Of a stretch of DNA of 64,000 bases, positions 6,157 to 13,349 are shown one piece after another. The position numbers and the translations under genes are program-made. Below the pieces are notes generated by a model. That model did not search any database, had not been told where the DNA came from, and saw only the letters and a list, made by a program, of their open reading frames with translations. This DNA comes from Acidimicrobiia bacterium. Its GTDB lineage: Bacteria; Actinomycetota; Acidimicrobiia; Acidimicrobiales; Aldehydirespiratoraceae. The DNA lies in the NCBI GenBank assembly GCA_022819505.1, contig JAJEHD010000014.1:1-64000 (forward strand), given 5' to 3'. Position 1 is the stretch's first letter, and each line of letters starts with the position of its first letter.

Positions 6157-8970
6157 GTGGCCGAGCTGCACAGCTATCCCCCCCACGAGACGTGGCACGA
6201 CACCGTGTCGCTGGACGCCAAGGCCTGGCCCCGGCGGGTCGAGCATCATCACACGCTGGTCCCCACCACCTGCTTCAACTGCGAGGCGGCCTGCGGGCTG
6301 GTGTGCCACGTGAACCACGCCACCGGCCGCATCGACCGCGTCGAGGGCAACCCGCTGCACCCGGCCAGCCGGGGACGCAACTGCGCCAAGGGACCGGCGA
6401 CCCTCAACCAGATCGACGACCACGAGCGCATCCTGTACCCGCTGCGTCGTGCGGGGGAGCGGGGCGCAGGCCAGTGGGAGCGAGTCAGCTGGGACGAGGC
6501 TCTCGCCGACATCGGCGGCCGCATCCGGGCCGCCATCGCCGAGGGGCGCCACAACGAGGTCATGTACCACGTCGGACGTCCCGGCGAGGACGGCTACGCC
6601 GAGCGGGTGCTGCAGTGCTGGGGGGTGGACGGCCACAACAGCCACACCAACATCTGCAGCTCCAACGCCCGCATCGGCTACCAGAGCTGGATGGGCCACG
6701 ACCGCCCGTCGTCGGACTTCGCCCACGCCGAGGTCATATTCCTGATCTCCTCGCACCTCGAGGCCGGCCACTACTTCAACCCCCACGCCCAGCGCATCAT
6801 CGAGGCCCAGGGCCAGGGTGCCACCGTGATCTGCGTCGATCCCCGACTGTCCAACACTGGGGCCAAGGCCGATTTCTGGCTGCCGGCCTGGCCCGGCACC
6901 GAGCCCTTCCTGCTGCTGGCCATCGCCCGCCTGCTGCTGGTCGCCGGCACCTGGGAGCGCGACTTCGTGCGGCGCTGGACCAATTGGGAGGTCTACCTGC
7001 GCCAGCGCCACCCGCACCGGCCGGTGGAGTTCGAGTCGGTGGGCCCGGCCCTGCTGGAGGACTACGCCGCCTACACCCCCGAGGAGGCCGAGCGGGTCTG
7101 CGGCGTGCCCGCGGCCCAGATCACCGAGGTGGCCCGGATCATCGGCGCCCATCCGACGAGGTTCGCCTCGCACAACTGGCGGGCCGCGGGCGCGGGCAAC
7201 CTGGGCGGCTGGCAGACAGCCCGCTGCCTGTTCTTCCTCAACGTGTTGACCGGCTCGGTGGGCACCGTGGGCGGGACCACCGGCAACGGCTGGAACAAGT
7301 ACAAGGCGCCCCACCCGCCGGGGGCCCCGCCCGTGCAGCACTGGAACGAGCTCAACTGGCCCCGCGAGTACCCGCTGGCCTACCACGAGATGTCGATCCT
7401 GCTGCCCCACTTGCTCCACGAGAACCGGGGCCGTCTCGACGTGTACTTCAGCCGGGTCTACAACCCGGTGTGGACCAACCCCGACGGGTTCAACTGGCTG
7501 GAGGCCCTCAGGGATCCCGGCAAGGTCGGCTGCCATGTGGCGCTCACGCCGACCTGGTCGGAGACGGCCATCTTCGCCGACTACGTGCTGCCCATGGGAG
7601 TGGGCGCCGAGCGTCACGACGTGGCCAGCTTCGAGACTCACGCTGGCCGCTGGATCGGCTTTCGCCAGCCGGTGTTGCGCCGCTACGCCGAGATCCGGGG
7701 CGAGGACGTCGGCCCCGCCTCCCGCACCCACGAGTTCAATCCGGGAGAGGTGTGGGAGGAGAACGAGTTCTGGATCGAGTTGTCGTGGCGCATCGATCCC
7801 GACGGCTCGATGGGCATCCGGCGCTGGTTCGAAAGCCCCGAGCACCCTGGGACGCCCATGTCGGTGGACGAGTACTACGCGGCGATGTTCGAGAGCGTTC
7901 CCGGCCTGGCCGACGACGCGGCCGCGGCGGGCCAGACCCCGCTGGAGTTCATGCGGGACCGGGGCGCCTACGCGCTCGATGGCGACATGTACGTCCCCTA
8001 CGAGCGAGACGTGGATGCGGCTGCGCTGGCGGGCTGCGAGATCGACGATGCCGGCGTGTTCCGTCGCCCCGGCACGCCCGGCACCTGGTCGGGCGCGTCC
8101 GGGGACCTGGCCGGCCTCAAGCTGGCGGGCCTCGGTGACGGCTCGCCTGCGGTGGAGGTGGACGGCACGGCCCGCGAGGGGTTCCCCACCCCGTCGCGCA
8201 AGCTGGAGCTGTACTCGCAGACCCTGGCCGACTGGGGCTGGCCCGAGTACGCCACCCCCACCTGGATCCCGTCGCACGTGCACTGGGAGAATCTCGAGCT
8301 CGAGGCCGATGAGCGGATCCTGCTGCCCACCTTCCGCATCCCGACGCTGATCCACACACGCTCAGGCAACAGCAAGTGGCTGTCGGAGCTCAGCCACCGC
8401 CACCCGCTGTGGATCCACCCTTCCGACGCTGAGGAGCTTGGCATAGAGGTGAACGGCCTGGTGCGGGTCACCACCCGCATCGGCCACTTCGTGATCGGCG
8501 CCTGGCGCACCGAGGGGATTCGCCCCGGCGTGGTGGCCGCGTCGCATCACATGGGCCGCTGGCGCATCGACTCCTCCAGCGGCGGCTCGTGGGCCGGGGG
8601 CGACGCCGACATCACCAACGACGGCACAGTGTGGCGGCTGAGGCGCAAGGGCCGACCGGAGCGCCATGCCAGTGACGACCCCGACACCGAGCGCATCTGG
8701 TGGAGCGACACCGGAGTGCACCAGAACCTGACGTTCTGCGTGCAGCCCGACCCGGTGTCGGGCATGCAGTGCTGGCACCAGCGGGTGCGGGTGGGCCCCG
8801 CCCAGCCGGGCGACGCCTACGGCGACGTGGTGGTGGACACGGCCAAGGCCCGCGAGGCCTACCGCGAGTGGCTGGCCATGACCCGGCCCGCGCCCGGCCC
8901 CGGCGGCCTGAGGCGCCCCCTGTGGTACGCCCGCCCCCTCAAGCCCACACCCGCCGCCTACGCCCTGTAG
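6157..8970 (+). CDS. Molybdopterin oxidoreductase catalytic subunit (DMSO reductase superfamily, substrate unknown)
   Basis: 937 residues from a GTG at 6157 preceded by GGGGAG. The N-terminus has the [4Fe-4S] motif C39-x2-C42-x3-C46-x29-C76 ('TTCFNCEAACGLVCHV' and 'GRNCAKGP'). The candidate molybdenum ligand is C167 in 'HTNICSSNARIGY'. Further superfamily marks are 'VICVDPRLSNTGAKADFWLP', 'RVYNPVWTNPDGF' and the C-terminal molydopterin-dinucleotide-binding domain ('LLPTFRIPTLIHTRSGNSKW', 'HPSDAEELGIEVNGLVRVTT'). There is no twin-arginine signal before the first cluster, so the enzyme should act in the cytoplasm, unlike DmsA or PsrA. The gene follows the iron-sulfur/anchor fusion by 12 bases. 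It could be an anaerobic-type dehydrogenase or reductase; I cannot name the substrate. Confidence 0.87.
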   Translation: MAELHSYPPHETWHDTVSLDAKAWPRRVEHHHTLVPTTCFNCEAACGLVCHVNHATGRIDRVEGNPLHPASRGRNCAKGPATLNQIDDHERILYPLRRAGERGAGQWERVSWDEALADIGGRIRAAIAEGRHNEVMYHVGRPGEDGYAERVLQCWGVDGHNSHTNICSSNARIGYQSWMGHDRPSSDFAHAEVIFLISSHLEAGHYFNPHAQRIIEAQGQGATVICVDPRLSNTGAKADFWLPAWPGTEPFLLLAIARLLLVAGTWERDFVRRWTNWEVYLRQRHPHRPVEFESVGPALLEDYAAYTPEEAERVCGVPAAQITEVARIIGAHPTRFASHNWRAAGAGNLGGWQTARCLFFLNVLTGSVGTVGGTTGNGWNKYKAPHPPGAPPVQHWNELNWPREYPLAYHEMSILLPHLLHENRGRLDVYFSRVYNPVWTNPDGFNWLEALRDPGKVGCHVALTPTWSETAIFADYVLPMGVGAERHDVASFETHAGRWIGFRQPVLRRYAEIRGEDVGPASRTHEFNPGEVWEENEFWIELSWRIDPDGSMGIRRWFESPEHPGTPMSVDEYYAAMFESVPGLADDAAAAGQTPLEFMRDRGAYALDGDMYVPYERDVDAAALAGCEIDDAGVFRRPGTPGTWSGASGDLAGLKLAGLGDGSPAVEVDGTAREGFPTPSRKLELYSQTLADWGWPEYATPTWIPSHVHWENLELEADERILLPTFRIPTLIHTRSGNSKWLSELSHRHPLWIHPSDAEELGIEVNGLVRVTTRIGHFVIGAWRTEGIRPGVVAASHHMGRWRIDSSSGGSWAGGDADITNDGTVWRLRRKGRPERHASDDPDTERIWWSDTGVHQNLTFCVQPDPVSGMQCWHQRVRVGPAQPGDAYGDVVVDTAKAREAYREWLAMTRPAPGPGGLRRPLWYARPLKPTPAAYAL

Positions 8971-9035
8971 ACCCCCTCCATCGCCGGATACAGTTGGCAA
9001 CCCGCCGGCGGGGAGAGTGCATGGAGGTGCCGCTG

Positions 9036-10328
9036 ATGAGCCTTGCCAACCCCACCGAGGGCGTCGACACGTCGAACGCCCCCTACGTGATCGTGTCGAG
9101 CGACACCCACGCCGGACTGCAGTGCGAGGAGTATCGCCCCTACCTCGACTCCGCCCTGCACGACGAGTTCGACGTCTATGTAGCCGGCCGCCACGAGCAC
9201 CGGCGGGTCCAGGAGGAGGTCAACGCAGAGTTCCTGGCCGAGTGGGAGGGTGAGAACGAAGAGGGCCTGCGGGGCGCCTACGACCCTGAGGTGCGCGACA
9301 AGGAGCTCGACGCCGACGGCATCGCCGGCGAGGTGATCTTCGCCGACGGCGACGCGGTCACCGGCCAGGAGTCGCCCCCGTTCGGTGCCGGGCTGTCCGC
9401 CGGCCAGATAACCGACCCCCGCAAGGCCTTCGGCGGGGCCCGGGCCCACAACCGCTGGCTGGTCGACTTCTGCGCCACCAACCCGCCCCGCCGGGCCGGC
9501 GTCGGCCTGGTGCCCATCACCCACGACATCGACGAGTCGGTGGCCGAGATCGAGTGGCTGGCCGGCAAGGCCGGCATCGCCGGGATCATGATCCCGACGA
9601 TGTGGCACGGCTTCGCGCCCTACGGCTCGGACCACTACGACCGGGTATGGGCCGCGTGCGCCGAGACCGGCCTGGTGGTGCACACCCACTCCGGTGAGGC
9701 CGACTTCCCGTCTTACGGCGAGAACGTGGCCATGTACGTGTCCGAGGTCCCGTTCTGGACCCACCGGGCGCTGTGGCAGTTGCTGTTCTCGGGCAAGTTC
9801 GACCGGTTTCCGGGCTTGCGCTACGCGGTGGTGGAGTGCGGCTCGTTCTGGATCGGCGACATTCTGTGGAAGGCCGACGTGAACTTCGGGGCCAGCGCCA
9901 AGGTCAAGAAGATGGGCTCCCGCATGAAGGGCCTGATCTCGCGCCTGCCGTCGGAGTACTTCGGCACCAACGTGTTCATCGGGGCGTCGACGATGAGCAA
10001 GGAGGAGATCCGCCGCCGCCACGTCAACGGCATCGACGCGTTGATGTGGGGCACCGACTACCCCCACCCCGAGGGTTCTTGGCCCCACACGGCCAGACGG
10101 CTCGAGAGCGATTTCCGCGACGTGTCCATCGAGGACACCCGGTTGTTGCTCGGACTGAACGCGGTGGAGTGCTACAACCTCGACCTGCCGTCCCTCACCG
10201 AGATCGCGGCGCGGGTCGGCCCCACGCCCGAGCGGCTCCATCAGGATCCCGGCCTGCGCACCCCGCCCGACGCCAGGCGCGCCGCCCGGTGGTGGATAGA
10301 CGAGTACGGCTGCGAACTCCAGTACTGA
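9036..10328 (+). CDS. Amidohydrolase family 2 (TIM-barrel metal-dependent hydrolase/decarboxylase)
   Basis: About 430 residues. The fold is recognisable from 'YVIVSSDTHAG' near the N-terminus (metal-binding D-x-H of the amidohydrolase_2/ACMSD group), 'GIMIPTMWHGFAPYGSDHYD', 'LVVHTHSGE' and the C-terminal 'ALMWGTDYPHPEGSWPHT', which carries the catalytic-type aspartate. The start ATG at 9036 is preceded by GGAGGTG at 9023-9029; an in-frame ATG at 9021 (after GGGAGAG) would add five residues. The group includes decarboxylases and C-C or C-N hydrolases acting on small carboxylates and aromatics, so the reaction cannot be fixed. It lies 65 bases behind the molybdoenzyme and may process its product or substrate. 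Confidence 0.8.
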   Translation: MSLANPTEGVDTSNAPYVIVSSDTHAGLQCEEYRPYLDSALHDEFDVYVAGRHEHRRVQEEVNAEFLAEWEGENEEGLRGAYDPEVRDKELDADGIAGEVIFADGDAVTGQESPPFGAGLSAGQITDPRKAFGGARAHNRWLVDFCATNPPRRAGVGLVPITHDIDESVAEIEWLAGKAGIAGIMIPTMWHGFAPYGSDHYDRVWAACAETGLVVHTHSGEADFPSYGENVAMYVSEVPFWTHRALWQLLFSGKFDRFPGLRYAVVECGSFWIGDILWKADVNFGASAKVKKMGSRMKGLISRLPSEYFGTNVFIGASTMSKEEIRRRHVNGIDALMWGTDYPHPEGSWPHTARRLESDFRDVSIEDTRLLLGLNAVECYNLDLPSLTEIAARVGPTPERLHQDPGLRTPPDARRAARWWIDEYGCELQY

Positions 10329-10341
10329 CAAGGATCCCGCC

Positions 10342-10758
10342 GTGAGCTACGAGCCGAGCCCGTGGCAGCCGATCGCCGACCACGTCGATCGATATCTGGC
10401 CACCGACGGGGCCGACGGGTTCGAGTGGGAGGGCGCCCAGTGCGTGATCCTCACCACCGTCGGGCGCAAGACCGGCAGCCTGCGCCGCACGCCGCTGATC
10501 CGGATTCGTGACGGAAAGCGCTACCTGCTGGTGGCTTCGATGGGAGGCGCGCCCAGACACCCCAGTTGGTATCTCAACCTGGTCGCCAATCCCGATGTGA
10601 CCATCCAGGACCGTGACGAACTCCACCGGCTCCGCGCCCGCACGGCCACGCCGTCTGAGAAGGCCGAACTCTGGTCCATCGCGGTGAGCCAGTGGCCCGA
10701 CTACGACGACTACCAGGCCCGCACCGACCGCGACCTTCCCCTCGTCATCTGCGAATAA
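10342..10758 (+). CDS. DUF385/Ddn-family deazaflavin (F420)-dependent nitroreductase-like protein
   Basis: 138 residues starting with GTG at 10342, 13 bases after the amidohydrolase. The core 'LTTVGRKTGSLRRTPLI' followed by 'YLLVASMGGAPRHPSWYLNL' and 'NPDVTIQD' is the hallmark of the split-beta-barrel DUF385 family (Ddn of Mycobacterium, F420H2-dependent quinone or nitro-compound reductases). These proteins bind the deazaflavin cofactor F420, largely an actinobacterial trait among bacteria. The physiological substrate is unknown; quinone protection or reduction of an organic substrate from the adjoining operon are possibilities. Confidence 0.85.
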   Translation: MSYEPSPWQPIADHVDRYLATDGADGFEWEGAQCVILTTVGRKTGSLRRTPLIRIRDGKRYLLVASMGGAPRHPSWYLNLVANPDVTIQDRDELHRLRARTATPSEKAELWSIAVSQWPDYDDYQARTDRDLPLVICE

Positions 10759-10764
10759 CTCCAC

Positions 10765-11652
10765 TCAGCTCGCGGCGTAGAGTTCGGCGACGACGTCCAG
10801 GGCTTGAGCGACCAGGGGGGCGGGCTCGCCCGCTCGGGTGAGCAGCAGCAGCGGCACCGAGGCGGAACGGTCCTCGAGGGCCGCATAGTGGAGTTCGGGG
10901 GGCCGGAAGGTCTGCACGCTGGCAGGCACGATGGCGATCCCCTCCCCCGCGGCCACGAACCCGAGGATGGTCGCGTATTCGGTGGCTTCGATAATCGGGT
11001 CGTAGGTGACGCCCTCGGCGCCGAGCATCCCGGCCAGTACCGCGTGCAGGCTGGGCGAGACCCTGCGGTCGAACCCGATGATCGGCTCGCCCGAGAGGTC
11101 GCGCAGCCTCGCCCGAGGTGTGGCTCCGAGTCGGTGGGACGCTCCCACCGCCACCAGCAGGGGCTCGTGCATCACGAGGGTCGCTCGCACGTGCTGCGCG
11201 TCGGCCGCGGCCCGGCCGATGCCGAGGTCGATCTGGCCCGAGCCCAGCGCCTGTACCTGCTCGTCGGAGCTCATCGAGTGCAGCTCATAGCCGACCCGGG
11301 GCCGGCGGCGCCGGTACTCGCTGAGCACCCGGGGCATCACCTCGTAGGCGGCCGAGTCCACGAATCCCACCCTCAGCGTGCCGGCCTGGCCGTGGCGATG
11401 CTGGTCCATCAGCCGGTCGACGCCGTCGGCCGCGGCCAGCAGCCGGACCGCCTCCGGGTAGAGGAAGGAACCGGCGTCGGTGAGGGTCACCCTCCTGGTG
11501 CTGCGGTCGAAGAGAGTGGTGTCCAGCTCACGCTCCAACAGCCGGACCTGCTGGCTCAACGGCGGCTGGGACATGTTGAGCCGTTCGGCCGCCCGCCCGA
11601 AGTGGAGCTCGTCGGCGACGGCCACGAAGTAGCGCAAGCGCTGGAGGTTCAT
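10765..11652 (-). CDS. LysR-family transcriptional regulator
   Basis: 295 residues, the standard LysR length. The N-terminal winged helix-turn-helix reads 'LHFGRAAERLNMSQPPLSQQV' (residues about 17-37) and residues about 90-290 form the periplasmic-binding-protein-like effector domain. It is divergent from the sarcosine-oxidase-type operon with an 83-base intergenic region containing an ATATCG/CGATAT pair, so it is the likely regulator of that operon, perhaps sensing sarcosine, methylamine or a related amine. The 3' end meets the DUF385 gene convergently with six bases between them. Confidence 0.9.
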   Translation of the reverse strand: MNLQRLRYFVAVADELHFGRAAERLNMSQPPLSQQVRLLERELDTTLFDRSTRRVTLTDAGSFLYPEAVRLLAAADGVDRLMDQHRHGQAGTLRVGFVDSAAYEVMPRVLSEYRRRRPRVGYELHSMSSDEQVQALGSGQIDLGIGRAAADAQHVRATLVMHEPLLVAVGASHRLGATPRARLRDLSGEPIIGFDRRVSPSLHAVLAGMLGAEGVTYDPIIEATEYATILGFVAAGEGIAIVPASVQTFRPPELHYAALEDRSASVPLLLLTRAGEPAPLVAQALDVVAELYAAS

Positions 11653-11661
11653 GGCCGAATG

Positions 11662-11691
11662 ATATCGAACACATCTGAATCAATCCGATAT
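11662..11691. promoter_or_regulatory. Candidate LysR operator between regulator and sarcosine-oxidase operon
   Basis: ATATCG at 11662-11667 is the inverse complement of CGATAT at 11686-11691, separated by 18 bases, in an otherwise AT-rich stretch of the divergent intergenic region. LysR proteins commonly bind dyads of this kind with T-n11-A sub-sites. A -10-like TATCGT at 11721-11726 stands seven bases before a GTG/ATG pair (11733/11736), which would make the operon mRNA nearly leaderless. Both assignments rest on pattern alone. Confidence 0.35.
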
Positions 11692-11735
11692 TGATACTTC
11701 TTGTCACAGACCGGTCCCCGTATCGTTCATGGGTG

Positions 11736-13046
11736 ATGAGGGGAATCGCACGGGGGATGCGACGCCGGCCGGCCAAGTACTCGGCAGCTGCGCTGGCCTG
11801 GCGCGGCCTCAAGGGCGACTCCTGGCCCCGGGTCTGGCGAGACACCGAGCTGAAGCGCTCCTACGACGCGGTGGTGATCGGCGGGGGCGTCCACGGCCTG
11901 GCTACCGCCTATTACCTGGCCCGCAACCACGGCATGACCAATGTCGCTGTTCTGGACAAGGCCTACCTCGGCAGTGGTGCCTCGGGCCGCAACACCGCCA
12001 TCGTGCGGGCCAACTACCTCACCCCTGAGGGCGTGGCCTTCTACGACCGGTCGTTGCAGCTCTACAACTCCATGGCGCTGGACTTGAACATCAATGTGAT
12101 GTTCAGCGAGCGCGGCCACCTGACCCTGGCCCACAGCGACGCCGCTTTGCGCACCATGCACTGGAGGGCCGAGGTCAACAAGCTCCAGGGTGTCAACTCC
12201 AGCGTCATCGGCCCCGACGAGATCTCCGAGATCGCTCCCAGCCTCGACACCTCCGACCATCCCCGCTACCCGATCCTCGGGGCGCTGTACCACCCGCCCG
12301 GCGGGATCGTGCGCCACGACGCGGTCGTGTGGGGCTACGCCCGGGCGGCCGACCACATGGGCGTCGAGATGCACCAGAAGACAGAGGTCCTCGACATCCT
12401 GTGCGAGGGCGGCGACGGCCCCAACGGCAAGGGTGCCGGGGGCCGGGTCACCGGGGTGCGCACCAACCGGGGCGACATCTCAACCCCGATCGTGATCAAC
12501 TGCACCGCGGGTTGGGCCGGCCTCATCTCGGCCATGGCCGGCGTGCGCCTGCCCATCACCACCCACCCGTTGCAGGCCGCGGTGACCGAACCGGTCAAGG
12601 TCTTCCTGCCCACGGTGGTGGTGTCCGGCTCCTTGCACGTCTACATCAGCCAGACTGACCGGGGCGAGCTCGTGTTCGGAGCCGCGGTGGATGCGGTGGC
12701 CACCTACTCGATCCGGGGCTCGCTGGAGTTCACCGAGGAACTGGCCGGCCACGTTCTGGAGCTGATGCCCTCCGTGTCGCGGATGCGGCTGCTGCGCCAG
12801 TGGTCCGGACTGTGCGACATGACCCCCGACTACTCGCCGGTCATGGGATTCACTCCCGTCGATGGCTTCCTGGTCGACGTGGGCTGGGGCACCTACGGCT
12901 TCAAAGCCGCTCCGGTGTCCGGCGAGCAGATCGCCGAGGCGGCCGCCACCGGCCGCACTCCTGAGCTGATCGCGCCGTTCGCTCTCAGCCGTTTCGAGAC
13001 CGGTGAGCTGGTGGGCGAGAAGGGCGCCGCGGCGGTGGGGCACTGA
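11736..13046 (+). CDS. soxB: Sarcosine oxidase beta subunit-type FAD/FMN oxidoreductase (SoxB, or N-methylglutamate dehydrogenase MgdA)
   Basis: 436 residues. A DAO-family fold: dinucleotide-binding 'YDAVVIGGGVHGLATAYYL' (about residues 41-59) after an N-terminal extension typical of the heterotetrameric enzyme, then 'LGSGASGRNTAIVRANYL'. The segment 'GGIVRHDAVVWGYARAADHMG' carries the histidine in the position where heterotetrameric sarcosine oxidases attach FMN covalently (family knowledge). The C-terminus 'GFLVDVGWGTYGFKAAPVSG' closes the flavin site. The start is ATG 11736 or the adjoining GTG 11733. It is the first gene of a beta-delta-alpha-gamma operon oxidising a secondary N-methyl amine and passing the methyl to folate. 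Because N-methylglutamate dehydrogenase has the same four-part architecture and gene order, sarcosine versus N-methylglutamate cannot be decided here. Confidence 0.88.
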   Translation: MRGIARGMRRRPAKYSAAALAWRGLKGDSWPRVWRDTELKRSYDAVVIGGGVHGLATAYYLARNHGMTNVAVLDKAYLGSGASGRNTAIVRANYLTPEGVAFYDRSLQLYNSMALDLNINVMFSERGHLTLAHSDAALRTMHWRAEVNKLQGVNSSVIGPDEISEIAPSLDTSDHPRYPILGALYHPPGGIVRHDAVVWGYARAADHMGVEMHQKTEVLDILCEGGDGPNGKGAGGRVTGVRTNRGDISTPIVINCTAGWAGLISAMAGVRLPITTHPLQAAVTEPVKVFLPTVVVSGSLHVYISQTDRGELVFGAAVDAVATYSIRGSLEFTEELAGHVLELMPSVSRMRLLRQWSGLCDMTPDYSPVMGFTPVDGFLVDVGWGTYGFKAAPVSGEQIAEAAATGRTPELIAPFALSRFETGELVGEKGAAAVGH

Positions 13047-13318
13047 TGCTGCTGGTTCCCTGTCCGAACTGCGGGCCGCGGAATTCCGCGGACCTGCGAT
13101 ACGGCGGCGAGTCTCATGCTCGCCCCGACCCCGCCACTGCTGCCCCCCTGCAGTGGCGGGGCTATCTCTACCTGCGCGACAACCCCGCGGGCTGGCTGCG
13201 CGAGACCTGGTACTGCCGGTCCGGGTGTCGCCGCTGGTTCACGCTGGAGCGCAACACTGCGACCAACGAGTTCCGTGACCCGCCCCAACCGGGCGACAAG
13301 CGAGGAACCAAGGCATGA
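13046..13318 (+). CDS. soxD: Sarcosine oxidase delta subunit (SoxD/MgdB type)
   Basis: 90 residues, overlapping the previous stop by one base (TGATG). The N-terminal 'VPCPNCGPRNSADLRYGG' and the later 'WYCRSGCRRWFTLERNT' supply the cysteines and neighbouring residues that bind zinc in this subunit, and the spacing matches the family. The delta subunit is a small zinc-containing structural part of the heterotetramer. Its presence distinguishes this operon from monomeric sarcosine oxidases. Confidence 0.93.
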   Translation: MLLVPCPNCGPRNSADLRYGGESHARPDPATAAPLQWRGYLYLRDNPAGWLRETWYCRSGCRRWFTLERNTATNEFRDPPQPGDKRGTKA

Positions 13319-13349
13319 GCCGGGCGCAGGCGACGCGGGAGCGCTCGCT

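Noticed and set aside
4486..8355. A 1289-codon open frame on the minus strand
   Set aside because: It lies antisense to the molybdoenzyme genes, has no recognisable domain and the biased His/Gly/Val/Arg composition of a shadow frame in GC-rich DNA.
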